From CAZCJU01 sp964498965 (GTDB lineage: Bacteria > Bacillota > Clostridia > Oscillospirales > CAG-272): a DNA stretch of 64,000 bases. Under the pieces are notes generated by a model. That model did no database searches and had not been told where the DNA came from. It worked only from the letters and a program-made list of their open reading frames with translations. This document shows positions 17,187 through 26,015 of the stretch, piece by piece. The DNA lies in the NCBI GenBank assembly GCA_964498965.1, contig CAZCJU010000003.1, positions 6,060 to 70,059 of the forward strand, read 5' to 3'. The stretch's first letter is position 1; every line of letters starts with the position of its first letter. The translations under genes and the position numbers were made by a program.

Positions 17187-17643
17187 AAATCTGATCTGCC
17201 TTATTGTAATGACCTGCTGCGTGGGAGTAACGATGTTGCTTTCCCCGGAGGGAAAGCTCAAAAAATACGTTTCGCTCGCCTGTTCGCTGTGCGTGACGGC
17301 GGCACTGTTTGCGTTTTTACCGAATACCGATTTTGAACCGAGCGTCATTTCGCCGGTCACCGTTTCGGACAATTCGGACCGCATACGCACCGAAATAATA
17401 CAGCGTACCGTAGACGGAATAAGCACGGGAATAAAAAAGGACCTCATGAATCGTTACGGATTAAAGGACGGGGAGATAACGGTGCGGTGCAACTACACGG
17501 ACGGAGAGGAGATAGAGATGATCGGATATTACATAGAGCTGTGCGGTACGGGTAATATCCTAAAGACCTCACGCATACAATATTATGTAAGCGAAAATTA
17601 CGGAGCTGAATGTACGGTGGTTTACGTTGAACAGATCGAATAA
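17179..17643 (+). CDS. spoIIIAF: Stage III sporulation protein AF
   Basis: A 154-residue protein with two N-terminal membrane helices (~5-22 and ~32-48) and a C-terminal soluble domain (~60-150). The C-terminal fold resembles the ring-building domains of SpoIIIAF and SpoIIIAG in secretion systems. SpoIIIAF in B. subtilis can assemble into rings. Its 3' end overlaps the spoIIIAG start by 17 bases. Confidence 0.9.
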   Translation: MRENLICLIVMTCCVGVTMLLSPEGKLKKYVSLACSLCVTAALFAFLPNTDFEPSVISPVTVSDNSDRIRTEIIQRTVDGISTGIKKDLMNRYGLKDGEITVRCNYTDGEEIEMIGYYIELCGTGNILKTSRIQYYVSENYGAECTVVYVEQIE

Positions 17644-18085
17644 AGAAAAGCTCAAGGCACTTGCTTTGAAAAACAAGCTGCCTCTGTTGCTTTTGCTTTT
17701 CTCCGCACTCGGTGTCGCTCTGCTGCTTTTCGGCGGCGGCGAGGATGCGGACAAAAGCTCCGAAAGCACTGCGGAGCTTAAAAAAAGCACTGAAAGCGAC
17801 ATACGGAAAATGGCGGAAAAAATAAGCGGCTCGCATGCATACGTTACCGTAAGCATCGACTGTCTTTACACCGATGAATACGCCCGAAACGAGAGCGGCG
17901 GTCTTTTGCAGGCAAACGGCAAGCCCGTGCTTGTAAAAAGCGAGCTGCCGCAGCTGAGAGGAGTTACCGTCGTATGCAAAAACGGCGACGACGCAGATAT
18001 ACGTTCCCGAATAACGCAAGCGGTATGCTGTGCATACGGAATAAGCTCGAACAGGGTATTCGTTTGTTCTTATTTTAACGGATAA
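17627..18085 (+). CDS. spoIIIAG: Stage III sporulation protein AG
   Basis: A 152-residue bitopic protein. It has a basic N-terminus, a membrane helix (KLPLLLLLFSALGVALLLF, ~17-36), a polar linker, then a ring-building-motif domain (~55-150) ending RVFVCSYFNG. SpoIIIAG forms large rings in the intermembrane space. The likely start is TTG at 17627, inside the spoIIIAF reading frame; no in-frame ATG precedes the membrane segment, and expression probably relies on coupling. This is somewhat shorter than Bacillus SpoIIIAG. Confidence 0.9.
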   Translation: MNRSNKEKLKALALKNKLPLLLLLFSALGVALLLFGGGEDADKSSESTAELKKSTESDIRKMAEKISGSHAYVTVSIDCLYTDEYARNESGGLLQANGKPVLVKSELPQLRGVTVVCKNGDDADIRSRITQAVCCAYGISSNRVFVCSYFNG

Positions 18086-18115
18086 AACCGAAAATTTTAA
18101 TGTATGGAGGTACAT

Positions 18116-18670
18116 ATGAAAATACTGAAAGCCGGCAATCCAGCAAAGGAGGGTGAAGAGAAAAAGAAGTTCGATATCAAAGGGCTTATCGAAAAAATAG
18201 GAAAGCGAAATCTGATAATAATCGGCTCGGTACTCGCCGTCGGCATTATCGTTTACGTAAATTGGTTCCTGCTTGAGGACAACGAACCCGCCTCGTCGCA
18301 GCCGTCCGATCAGGCACAGCAAAAAGCGGACGATTATTTCACATCCTCGACTCTGAATCGCAACCGGGCGAGGGATGAGGCAATGGAGGTGCTTCAAGCC
18401 GTAGTCGATGCAGGTTCGTCCGAGGACGCTTCGAAATCGGCACTTGCCGACATTTCGAGGATCGCCGCCGACATTGAAAAGGAAGCCAATGTGGAATCGC
18501 TCGTAAAGTCAAAAGGTTTTTCCGAGTGTGTTGCGGTCATATCGGGTGACAGCATAAGCATTGTCGTTCGCTCGGAAGCGTTGCTTCCCTCGGATATAGC
18601 TCAGATCAAAGAGATCGCATATGAAAACGCCGATATTCTTCCCGAAAACGTTGTAATAATACAAAAATAA
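18116..18670 (+). CDS. spoIIIAH: Stage III sporulation protein AH
   Basis: A 184-residue bitopic protein: a cytoplasmic lysine-rich head (1-37), one membrane helix (IIIGSVLAVGIIVYVNWFLL, ~38-57) and an extracytoplasmic YscJ/FliF-like domain (~90-184). In Bacillus this domain binds SpoIIQ across the intermembrane space and anchors the channel. The ATG at 18116 has GGAGG at 18107-18111; an upstream in-frame start at 18104 would place the Shine-Dalgarno inside the gene. The LytM protein at 10978-12621 is the nearest candidate partner. Confidence 0.94.
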   Translation: MKILKAGNPAKEGEEKKKFDIKGLIEKIGKRNLIIIGSVLAVGIIVYVNWFLLEDNEPASSQPSDQAQQKADDYFTSSTLNRNRARDEAMEVLQAVVDAGSSEDASKSALADISRIAADIEKEANVESLVKSKGFSECVAVISGDSISIVVRSEALLPSDIAQIKEIAYENADILPENVVIIQK

Positions 18671-18705
18671 TACGAAAACAATGCGAAAATAATTTTATCA
18701 AAGCC

Positions 18706-18734
18706 TTGACAATTACCTTATATTGGTATATAAT
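18706..18734 (+). promoter_or_regulatory. Consensus sigma-A promoter
   Basis: TTGACA (18706-18711) and TATAAT (18729-18734) are both perfect, with a 17-base spacer. Transcription should start near 18741. This rules out the TTG at 18734 as a start for the next gene and shows that it is expressed separately from spoIIIA. Confidence 0.9.
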
Positions 18735-18766
18735 TGATAAAATCTATTTTGATCCGTCGAGGAATT

Positions 18767-19396
18767 ATGAAAAACAGCGGCAACAAGGTAAACATCAAAA
18801 AGGAATATTTAGCCGAGATCGACGCACAAAACGACCGCATACAGGCGATAAGACAGCGTCTTAACGAAAAATGCGTACATGAGGATGCCGTCCCCATGCC
18901 GGAAGAACCCGACAGAGAAGTTTTTTACCGAAAAGCGAGCGATGAAGTGCGTGCGGATCGTTCCGTGTTGCTCTTCGGGGCGTTATTCGGAGCGACGGTG
19001 GGATTGATATTCGGTCTGCTCACGGCTTTTTCGGTCATTCGCTTTCCGGAAGCGTCGTTTTTGAAAGACACCGTTTTCTGTCCCGACAGCACGTTTGACA
19101 AGATAATGTCGGTGATCGTTCCCACTGTATTCTTTTCCCTGTTTTTTCTTGCATTGAGCTTGATACCGCTGTTTATAATACGCACGGAACGTCGGCTGAC
19201 GCTTGAAAGATCAAGCGAAAAAATGTACAAAACGGCACTTGACAAATACTATTCCGAGCTTTTCAAATACAACAGGCAAAAGGAAAAGGATAAGGAGCGT
19301 TTCGTCGAATACGAGTCGCTCGTATCGAATTGCGACAAAGCCGTCGATATAAACGAACGCTTTGCCGAGCTTATAAAAGAATATTTCGAAAAATAA
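18767..19396 (+). CDS. Two-TM protein with flanking coiled-coil regions, function unknown
   Basis: A 209-residue protein I do not recognise. Residues 1-65 are charged and helical (EIDAQNDRIQAIRQRLNEK). Two membrane helices follow (~72-95 and ~120-145), separated by a loop with one Cys. The remaining ~65 residues are a charged helix rich in Lys, Glu and Tyr. Both ends should be cytoplasmic. The perfect upstream promoter predicts vegetative expression. The start is ATG 18767, the first after the transcription start, with GAGGA 3 bases upstream, which is close. Similar layouts occur in scaffold proteins, but no motif supports a role. Confidence 0.75.
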   Translation: MKNSGNKVNIKKEYLAEIDAQNDRIQAIRQRLNEKCVHEDAVPMPEEPDREVFYRKASDEVRADRSVLLFGALFGATVGLIFGLLTAFSVIRFPEASFLKDTVFCPDSTFDKIMSVIVPTVFFSLFFLALSLIPLFIIRTERRLTLERSSEKMYKTALDKYYSELFKYNRQKEKDKERFVEYESLVSNCDKAVDINERFAELIKEYFEK

Positions 19397-19439
19397 AATA
19401 TCTCGGTTATTCGGTTCTCCCGCATGACTGAGATATTTT
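19395..19439. terminator. Bidirectional terminator between convergent genes
   Basis: AAAATATCTC (19395-19404) pairs with GAGATATTTT (19430-19439), with A- and T-rich flanks on both strands. It serves the two-TM gene on the plus strand and the RNHCP gene on the minus strand. Confidence 0.75.
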
Positions 19440-19460
19440 GTATTTTCGGATGACAAGCGA

Positions 19461-19787
19461 TCATTTTACAACAGTGAGCGATATAAGCAGCTCCGTGTCG
19501 TCGGGCTGATTTTCGATATCGACCGCCGCCCTGTTACGCTTTATCTGCCCGCATTTATCGCATTTATGTATTATGATATAGCCCTTTTTGGGATCAGGTT
19601 CGACAGCTATCGGGCGAAGTATTCCGTGGCAATCGCAGGCTCTGTCGCCGGGATCGATATCCACGTGGAGCGAGCAAAGGCACTTCGGGCAATGGTTGCG
19701 TGACGAGCTTTTCATCGGTTCGACCCGGAAACCGCAATTCAGGCAAACAAAGCCGTTATCGTTTTTGGTGAATCTTTTATTTTGCAT
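19461..19787 (-). CDS. RNHCP-domain zinc-ribbon-like protein
   Basis: A 108-residue cytoplasmic protein whose core contains SSRNHCPKCLCSLHVD, the Arg-Asn-His-Cys-Pro signature that names the RNHCP family (unknown function). CLNCGF near 17-22, CPKC near 36-39 and CDKCGQ near 81-86 supply cysteine pairs for one or two zinc sites, and CDCHG lies between. The start is ATG 19787 with AAGGA 7 bases upstream; a longer in-frame start at 19826 adds 13 unlike residues. It is divergent from the small membrane ORF at 19848. Role unknown; nucleic-acid binding would be a guess. Confidence 0.82.
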   Translation of the reverse strand: MQNKRFTKNDNGFVCLNCGFRVEPMKSSSRNHCPKCLCSLHVDIDPGDRACDCHGILRPIAVEPDPKKGYIIIHKCDKCGQIKRNRAAVDIENQPDDTELLISLTVVK

Positions 19788-19847
19788 AAAATTCCGTTCC
19801 TTGCAAAGAATAGTATCGGTCGGCAAGCACCCTATATAAAAACGAAT

Positions 19848-20147
19848 ATGAAAAAAACAAACGGGATATATTACTTCTTCGGTACATTCTTCTCTTTTAT
19901 CATGCTTCGACTGCTGAGCATACGATCAAGCTGTTATTTCGGCGACGTAAATCAATACAACGAGCTTTGGGGAGTGACGGACGGCACCGAAGGTGCGGCG
20001 GTGATTCAACGAAGCGTCGCACACACCGAGTCGGCTATCGGGACACCGTTTTCCTCTCTCGGCGTCATTATCATCGCACTGATCGTATTCGCCGTCGTTT
20101 TGCTTGCGGCGATAATAGGTATAATAACGAGAATGCGTCAAAAATAA
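19848..20147 (+). CDS. Small membrane protein, hypothetical
   Basis: A 99-residue frame with a hydrophobic N-terminus (YYFFGTFFSFIMLRLL), a polar middle and a strong C-terminal membrane helix (GVIIIALIVFAVVLLAAIIG) ending in a basic tail. I do not recognise it. The start at ATG 19848 has only a weak A-rich leader. The gene may be real because its two hydrophobic segments are well formed and no overlapping gene explains them, but coding support is limited. It is convergent with the foldase operon. Confidence 0.45.
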   Translation: MKKTNGIYYFFGTFFSFIMLRLLSIRSSCYFGDVNQYNELWGVTDGTEGAAVIQRSVAHTESAIGTPFSSLGVIIIALIVFAVVLLAAIIGIITRMRQK

Positions 20148-20172
20148 CGCATACCGGCGTATATCGCATATA

Positions 20173-21321
20173 TCAGCTTTCGCTTTGACCGAGAGAGAAC
20201 AATTCGCTGTTCATAAGCGACACGGAGGAAAAATCGACGGAGGAATACGCTTCGTTATCCGTATTTACGAGCGACAGGTACGAATCAAGCTTTTCGTTCT
20301 GTTTTTTCTCCCGAACCGTATCCGACAAGCCGTCGAAAAAGTTTTGGTTTATCTCTTTTTCGTATGCGTAGTCCTCCAGCTCGTATTTTTTGATTATATG
20401 CAAGCCCATCGAGCTTTCCGCAAGGCGTACCTCGCCGGGCTTCATTTCAAGCACCGCATTCAAAAACGATTCCTCGTAGGTGTCCTCACTCGTGATATAC
20501 AAGCCGTCCGTATAATACGTCATACTCTCGTCTTCATTGTATTCTTCGAGCAATGTTTCGAAATTCTCGCCGTCTGTCACTCGCTTCAACAGCTGTTCTC
20601 CGAGAGTTCTTTTTTCGGCTTTTTCTTCTTCGGTCAGTTCTTCCGTTCTGTAATAGCCCGTTGACGGATTCATTACCTTTTCTCCGTCGCTGTCAAGCAC
20701 ATATTTCTCGTTCAGATCGAGGTATATGTGCTTGACTCTGTTATAATTTTCTTTATAGTACGCTTGAAGCTCTTCCTCGGTGACTTTTTCCTTACCATCG
20801 TCGCCGTACAGATACTCAAGCACCAAGGCACGTCTGAATTCCGATTTATAAATGGATGACAAGCTGTTTATATTAAGTCCGTACACGCCGAGAGCGGAAT
20901 TCAATGAGTTTCTCGACCCCATTTGCTTGGCGTTTTCGTCGATCTTTTCCTTTACCGCATTTTCGATTTGCTTGTCGTTGTCGTCGATCGAGCCTAAGCC
21001 GTAATCGTCATACAGCTTTTGACAGACGAGAAGCTGCTTCAGGCTGCTGTCGACCTGTGCGACGGTAAGCTCTCCGAGCGTTTCACCGTCCGACGAGGTG
21101 AGCCAAAATTTCTCGTCGTAATTATCTCCGTCCACATAGCCCGCCGACGAAAACATCTCGAAAAAGCTCGTTTTGTAATATGATATCCAATATTTATACT
21201 CGTTATCCGATATACTGTATTCGCCCAACGTAAACACGGGCGTGCTTTTCGGCGACGTACAGGAGGCAAGCGTGCCTGCGAGCATCGTTACAAAAAGCGT
21301 CAAGCATATTATTTTTTTCAT
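20173..21321 (-). CDS. SurA/PrsA-like foldase lipoprotein (foldase A)
   Basis: A 382-residue predicted lipoprotein: signal MKKIICLTLFVTMLAG with lipobox LASC (Cys near 20). A helical chaperone region follows (~25-180), then a parvulin-like domain (~185-315) with VKHIYL in place of the usual R/K-H-I-L strand, ending MGLHIIKKYEL. Such proteins help exported proteins fold at the outer face of the membrane. The catalytic residues of parvulins are poorly conserved, so it may be chaperone-only. ATG 21321 is preceded by GGGGG. It starts 14 bases after the stop of foldase B and is probably cotranscribed. It belongs to a family of four in this window. Confidence 0.8.
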   Translation of the reverse strand: MKKIICLTLFVTMLAGTLASCTSPKSTPVFTLGEYSISDNEYKYWISYYKTSFFEMFSSAGYVDGDNYDEKFWLTSSDGETLGELTVAQVDSSLKQLLVCQKLYDDYGLGSIDDNDKQIENAVKEKIDENAKQMGSRNSLNSALGVYGLNINSLSSIYKSEFRRALVLEYLYGDDGKEKVTEEELQAYYKENYNRVKHIYLDLNEKYVLDSDGEKVMNPSTGYYRTEELTEEEKAEKRTLGEQLLKRVTDGENFETLLEEYNEDESMTYYTDGLYITSEDTYEESFLNAVLEMKPGEVRLAESSMGLHIIKKYELEDYAYEKEINQNFFDGLSDTVREKKQNEKLDSYLSLVNTDNEAYSSVDFSSVSLMNSELFSLGQSES

Positions 21322-21335
21322 TTCAGCCCCCAAGC

Positions 21336-22460
21336 TTAAAATACATATGTCCACGTATTGCTGTACGCAACGGTGTTTATTTGATATTTTTCGATTATTT
21401 CCTCATTGATCTCTATCTCATCGAAGCATTGTGCCAAGCGTTTCTTATACTTGTTTTCCCGAACAAGCTCTTCGAAATCGGAAAAATCCGATTCGTTTTC
21501 ATCTCTTTCGTACGCACCCTCGTCAAGCTCCAGTCTTTGTATCAAATGCAGACCGTAATCGGAGCGGAAAAGCATAAACGAACCTATGCTCGTCGATTTC
21601 ACGTTTGTAAGTATATCGGGAAAATAGTCGCTTTCGTTCACGCTTGCCGTGCAGATATAGTGACCGTAGGGATAGCTTTCGTGTCCCAGCTCCTCCGTAT
21701 ACTCGTCGATAAGCTTGTCGAAATCCTCGCCTTTTTCCGCTCTTTCCTTGAGTTGCTTAGCAAGCTCGAACTTTTCTTCCCATCGTTCGTCCGAGATCTC
21801 CTCCCAGACCGCATATCCGTTCTCGTCGTATTGCAGCTTTCCGTTTTCGTCAAGCACGTAATCGACGTCCATGATGTACAAATGCTTGTACCGCACGTAA
21901 TTTTCGTTATAATACGCCGTTCTGTCGCCGCTGTTCACCACATCGATACCGCTTTCGCCGTACAGATAGTCCTCGAGCATTTCGGACTTTGCATTCAGCA
22001 GGAATATTTCCGTCATGACCGAGCGGTCCACGCCGAGCTGTACCATAAGCGAATCCTGTTCGAACACGCTTTCCTCGCCCACTCCCAGCACCATGCCGTC
22101 TATCAGTGCTTCGACCTCTTTCTTTTTGGCATCCGTCACCTTTAAGCCGTATTCCTCGAAAAGATATGCGGCGGCAAGCTTGGATTTTATCGCCGTCAGC
22201 GTTACGTCCTGCAGATATTCCTTAACGGTCACGCCGTTGACCTCGCCGTTCCAAAATTCCTCCGTGTCGCCGTTTGAATAAAGGTTTATCCAGTACGGGC
22301 GGTAGCAAGACATGAAATAAGCGTACATCGATTCGCTCAATTTCACCTTTCCGGCTTTCATCGCCGGCTTTGCGGAGCAGGATGAGCAACATAGCAGTAC
22401 TGCGGCAAGCAGGATACATACGACGGTTTTTATCGGTTTTCTTGTATTTTTACTGTGCAT
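21336..22460 (-). CDS. SurA/PrsA-like foldase lipoprotein (foldase B)
   Basis: A 374-residue predicted lipoprotein: a basic start, a hydrophobic segment (VVCILLAAVLL) and lipobox CSSC (Cys near 28). The SurA-N-like region contains LSESMYAYFMSCY, which corresponds to NEYKYWISYY in foldase A. The parvulin-like part has YKHLYIMDVDYVLDENGK and ends SDYGLHLIQRLEL. The ATG at 22460 has GAGGT 11 bases upstream. An alternative TTG 21 bases earlier lacks support. It is the first gene of a two-gene operon with a near-perfect promoter at 22501-22529. Enzymatic activity is uncertain. Confidence 0.8.
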   Translation of the reverse strand: MHSKNTRKPIKTVVCILLAAVLLCCSSCSAKPAMKAGKVKLSESMYAYFMSCYRPYWINLYSNGDTEEFWNGEVNGVTVKEYLQDVTLTAIKSKLAAAYLFEEYGLKVTDAKKKEVEALIDGMVLGVGEESVFEQDSLMVQLGVDRSVMTEIFLLNAKSEMLEDYLYGESGIDVVNSGDRTAYYNENYVRYKHLYIMDVDYVLDENGKLQYDENGYAVWEEISDERWEEKFELAKQLKERAEKGEDFDKLIDEYTEELGHESYPYGHYICTASVNESDYFPDILTNVKSTSIGSFMLFRSDYGLHLIQRLELDEGAYERDENESDFSDFEELVRENKYKKRLAQCFDEIEINEEIIEKYQINTVAYSNTWTYVF

Positions 22461-22500
22461 TTTCGGTATCGACCTCGTCAAAAGTTCTTTTTCGCATAGT

Positions 22501-22529
22501 ATTATACATTATTATTGCGTTTTTATCAA
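22501..22529 (-). promoter_or_regulatory. Sigma-A promoter of the foldase A/B operon
   Basis: On the minus strand, TTGATA (22529-22524) and TATAAT (22506-22501) are separated by 17 bases. Transcription should start near 22493, about 30 bases before the foldase B start. The remaining divergent region up to 22754 is AT-rich; I found no equally good promoter for the ABC operon in it. Confidence 0.85.
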
Positions 22530-22754
22530 CACTCCCTCGTCCTTTTTTTGTATAAATTTCTTGAACACATTCGTTTAATAACGATATTTTGCGGGCATGA
22601 GAATGATGCCGCATTATTACATACAAATGTTAAAATTATAATCTCAGAATGCTTGCGTTAATTTTTTGGGCAGTTCATCAAATGTTTATATATTTGTGGT
22701 ATCATTGACGGTGTGTAACTATGTCACGAGATTTGAGTGTAAAAGGAATACAAA

Positions 22755-23684
22755 ATGATCAAAATAGAACACCTTACGAAATATTATGCGGACAACCTTG
22801 CGGTAAACGACATAAGCTTTGAGGTAGGCGACGGCGAGGTCGTCGGCTTCCTCGGTCCGAACGGTGCGGGCAAATCCACGACTATGAATATGCTCACGGG
22901 CTATCTTTCATCGACCTCAGGCAGTTGCCGTATAGACGGACTTGACATATTGCAAAACCCGAACGAAGCAAAAGCGAAGATCGGATTTTTGCCCGAGCAG
23001 GTACCCGTTTACCCGGATATGACACCGAGAGAGTATCTGAATTTCATTTACGATCTGAAGCGTTGTACGCTTAACCGAAAGAAGCACATCGACGAAATAA
23101 TCAAGGTGCTTTCGCTCGGCGATGTGTCCTCTCGGCTGATATCTCAGCTTTCAAAAGGCTACCGCCAGCGTGTCGGCATTGCGGGTGCGTTGGTATCGAA
23201 TCCGAAGGTTCTCATTTTCGACGAGCCGACGATAGGACTCGATCCGAGGCAGATCATCGAAATACGTTCACTGATACGTATGCTCGGACGCGACCACACG
23301 GTGATACTTTCCACGCACATATTGCCGGAGGTAATGGCGGTATGCGACCGAATAATCATCATAGACAAGGGCAGGATCAAAGCCGACAAAAAAACATCGG
23401 AAATAGGCGAGCTTGCCGATAACAGGAAGCGGTTCACGATAAAGGTCTGCGGAACACGCAACGAGATCCAAAATGTTCTCCGTTCCTGCGAGGGAGTGGC
23501 TCAGGTGGAGTTTATGAGTACCGCACGCGACGGCACGTCGCTGTTCACCGTGCATTGCAAGCCCGGCTTCGACGCACGACGCAGCATTTTCGCCGCACTC
23601 GCACAACGCAATGCTCCCATAATGGAGCTTACGCCGATCGGTGCAAGCCTTGAGGACATATTCATAGCCCTCACATCGAAATAA
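22755..23684 (+). CDS. ABC-2 type ATP-binding protein (GldA-like)
   Basis: A 309-residue ATPase with Walker A GPNGAGKST near 36-44, signature LSKGYRQRV near 135, Walker B VLIFDEPTIGLD near 155-166, and the H-loop STHIL. The C-terminal ~90 residues form the extra domain typical of ABC-2 exporters of the GldA/CcmA/NatA type. It is the first of five adjacent genes: ATPase, permease, GldG-like, DUF4340-like, second ATPase. GldA-GldF-GldG was named from Bacteroidetes gliding, but related loci are common in non-gliding Clostridia, where the cargo is unknown. Confidence 0.92.
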   Translation: MIKIEHLTKYYADNLAVNDISFEVGDGEVVGFLGPNGAGKSTTMNMLTGYLSSTSGSCRIDGLDILQNPNEAKAKIGFLPEQVPVYPDMTPREYLNFIYDLKRCTLNRKKHIDEIIKVLSLGDVSSRLISQLSKGYRQRVGIAGALVSNPKVLIFDEPTIGLDPRQIIEIRSLIRMLGRDHTVILSTHILPEVMAVCDRIIIIDKGRIKADKKTSEIGELADNRKRFTIKVCGTRNEIQNVLRSCEGVAQVEFMSTARDGTSLFTVHCKPGFDARRSIFAALAQRNAPIMELTPIGASLEDIFIALTSK

Positions 23685-23713
23685 ACCGCATTTTCAAACC
23701 GAAAGGATCAATT

Positions 23714-24421
23714 ATGTTTGCCATATATAAAAAAGAGTTGCGTACATATTTCACGACCTTTATAGGCTACGTGTTCATTGCCGCATTTCTTGTGATGTCA
23801 AGTGTTTTATTCATCATTTCGACGTTGTCGCAGGGAGCGGACGCCGATATAACCTCGTACTACACGCTTGTGATACTTGCGTTTGTGGTGCTGATACCGC
23901 TTCTTACGATGAAGCTGTTTTCGGAAGAAAAGCGTCAAAAGACCGAGGTGCTTCTTTTGACCTCGCCCGTAAGCCTTTTCGGCATAGTTTTGGCAAAATA
24001 TCTTGCGGCGTTCACCATGTTTGCCGCTACTCTTATCGCTTCGTGTGTGAATTTGATACCGTTATATATGTACGGTGAACAGAACACGGGCGTGATACTC
24101 GGAAATCTGTTTTCCGTATTGCTTATCGGAAGCGGCTTCATAGCTATCGGCGTATTCATATCCTCGCTTACCGAAAACCAGCTTGTTTCGGCCGTTTGCA
24201 CTATCGGTGCGATAATGCTTCTTCTTGCCGTGGGAATGCTGTCGACCTCTATAGGCTTTCAGCCGTTGAGGGAGGTATTGAATTTCTTCTCCATATTCAA
24301 CAGATACACGTATTTCACATACGGCATAGTCGATTATTCGGCGTTGATATATTATTTTTCGATAACTGTAATATTCCTGTTTCTGACCGTTCGTGTATTC
24401 GAGCGACGCAGATGGGCATGA
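23714..24421 (+). CDS. ABC-2 type permease (GldF-like)
   Basis: A 235-residue permease with about six membrane helices, the first after FAIYKKELRTYFTTFIGYVF, an opening typical of ABC-2 permeases of the GldF group. EEKRQKTEVLLLTSPVSLFGIVLAKYLAA near 75-103 is the conserved cytoplasmic coupling region of this family. AAAGGATCAATT precedes the ATG. It lies 29 bases after the ATPase gene and presumably pairs with it. Confidence 0.9.
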   Translation: MFAIYKKELRTYFTTFIGYVFIAAFLVMSSVLFIISTLSQGADADITSYYTLVILAFVVLIPLLTMKLFSEEKRQKTEVLLLTSPVSLFGIVLAKYLAAFTMFAATLIASCVNLIPLYMYGEQNTGVILGNLFSVLLIGSGFIAIGVFISSLTENQLVSAVCTIGAIMLLLAVGMLSTSIGFQPLREVLNFFSIFNRYTYFTYGIVDYSALIYYFSITVIFLFLTVRVFERRRWA

Positions 24422-24440
24422 GCGGACGGGAGGAACGAAG

Positions 24441-26015
24441 ATGAAAAACAACGGAAAAAAAGAAAAATTCTCCTTAAAAAGTGCGTTGGCGAGCAGAAGA
24501 TTCAAATTCGGCTCACTCGCCGTAACGCTCACGGTATTTTTCGTGGCACTCGTTATTTTGGCTAACGTCATAATCGGAAATCTGTTTTCGAAAAGCGGTG
24601 TATATTCGGACCTTACCGGTTCAAGTATTTACACTCTCTCGGACGAAGCGAAAGCATATCTCGACCGTCTTAATTGCGACATTACGATAAAATTCGCTCA
24701 GCCGACAGACACGATAGCTTCAAATGCGTATCAAACGATGATCTATCGCTGTGCCTCGGATTATGCGGAGGCAAGCAAGGCATACGAGCATAAAATAACG
24801 GTCGAAAGCTTTGATGCCATGCTCGAGCCGACGAAATTCGAGGAATACAAGAAGTTGATCTCGGCGGACTGGGCGGACACGAACGTTATCGTCGAAAATG
24901 CCAACGGTCAGGCGATAGTTTACACGCAAAAAGCGTTTTTCTCCTCCGACAACAGCACGATCGTCGGCTTTTCGGGTGAAAGAAAATTCATGAACGCATT
25001 TTTACAGCTGGGCGGACTTGAGCGTTCCGTCGTATGTTTCACCGTCGGTCACGGTGAGGTAAGGGGAACGCAGGATTTCGACGCAAACGGCAACTACATC
25101 GGTTACACGCTCGAGGACGGAGCGAAATACGAGGAATTTTTCCGTATGCTCGACGATTCCGGCTTTGAGCTTAGGTGGATAAACCTACTGAACGAGGACA
25201 TTCCGGAGGAATGCAGACTTTTGATCATTCTCGACCCCAAGACGGATTTTATCGGTAAGGAGCTTGACGACCTCGACAGCTTATCGGAGATCGACAAAGT
25301 AAAAGCGTATGCGGCGAACATAAACATGGGTTCCACCATGGTATTCAAAGGCTCGCTCGGCGTTGAATTTCCCGTTTTGGATCAATTCTTAGCCGAATAC
25401 AGCATAGAGATAGATTCGACGAAAGTCATCAAGGAAAGCACTGAAAACTCCATTTCGGCAGACGGAGCTTCTTTCACCGTTAAGTATACGACCTCCGGTC
25501 TCGGTTCGTCGATACAGCAGAATTACAGGAATCTCAGAACGAAATTCGTAAACGCCGCTCCCGTAACGGTACACGAGGACTACGACGAATACAAAACCAT
25601 CTCGACATCGTCTATATTCACCACATCGTCCTCGGCAATGGTAGCCTCCGTTGACGAAAACGGCGAAAGCGGCTACGAGGTCGGTTCTTACGACCTTATG
25701 GCTATAGCCGAAAAGCGTCACGTTCAGGACAATTCGGAGATTACGGGCTATCTGCTTGCGTGCGGCTGTCCCGAAATGCTCGAATATGTCGGCTCGCAAT
25801 CTTATGCGAACAGAGATATAATCAATACGCTTATTCAAAAATTGCCCTTGAAAAAGATGCCCGTTGACCTCGATTACAAAAAATTCGACGATTACGGTCT
25901 TTCCTCGATAACCTCGAACGCCGTAAGCGTATGGTCGGTGATTCTTGCCGGCGTTATGCCCGCATGCGTTCTGATCGTCGGTTGCATAGTCGTTATACGC
26001 AGAAAGAGAAGATAA
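24441..26015 (+). CDS. GldG-like ABC transporter auxiliary protein
   Basis: A 524-residue protein with a basic cytoplasmic head, a membrane helix (~28-50), a large extracytoplasmic region (~55-490) and a C-terminal helix (VILAGVMPACVLIVGCIVVI) followed by RRKRR. The YTLSDEAKAYLDRL opening after the first helix and the VCFTVGHGE strand near 210 fit the GldG/DUF4350 type, where a GATase-like fold is suspected. ATG 24441 follows GGGAGGA. It overlaps the next gene by TAATG. It probably works with the adjacent ATPase and permease. Confidence 0.85.
   Translation: MKNNGKKEKFSLKSALASRRFKFGSLAVTLTVFFVALVILANVIIGNLFSKSGVYSDLTGSSIYTLSDEAKAYLDRLNCDITIKFAQPTDTIASNAYQTMIYRCASDYAEASKAYEHKITVESFDAMLEPTKFEEYKKLISADWADTNVIVENANGQAIVYTQKAFFSSDNSTIVGFSGERKFMNAFLQLGGLERSVVCFTVGHGEVRGTQDFDANGNYIGYTLEDGAKYEEFFRMLDDSGFELRWINLLNEDIPEECRLLIILDPKTDFIGKELDDLDSLSEIDKVKAYAANINMGSTMVFKGSLGVEFPVLDQFLAEYSIEIDSTKVIKESTENSISADGASFTVKYTTSGLGSSIQQNYRNLRTKFVNAAPVTVHEDYDEYKTISTSSIFTTSSSAMVASVDENGESGYEVGSYDLMAIAEKRHVQDNSEITGYLLACGCPEMLEYVGSQSYANRDIINTLIQKLPLKKMPVDLDYKKFDDYGLSSITSNAVSVWSVILAGVMPACVLIVGCIVVIRRKRR

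Noticed and set aside
17444..18397. 317-codon minus-strand frame opposite spoIIIAF-AH
   Set aside because: Antisense to three certain sporulation genes, without domain similarity or start signals.
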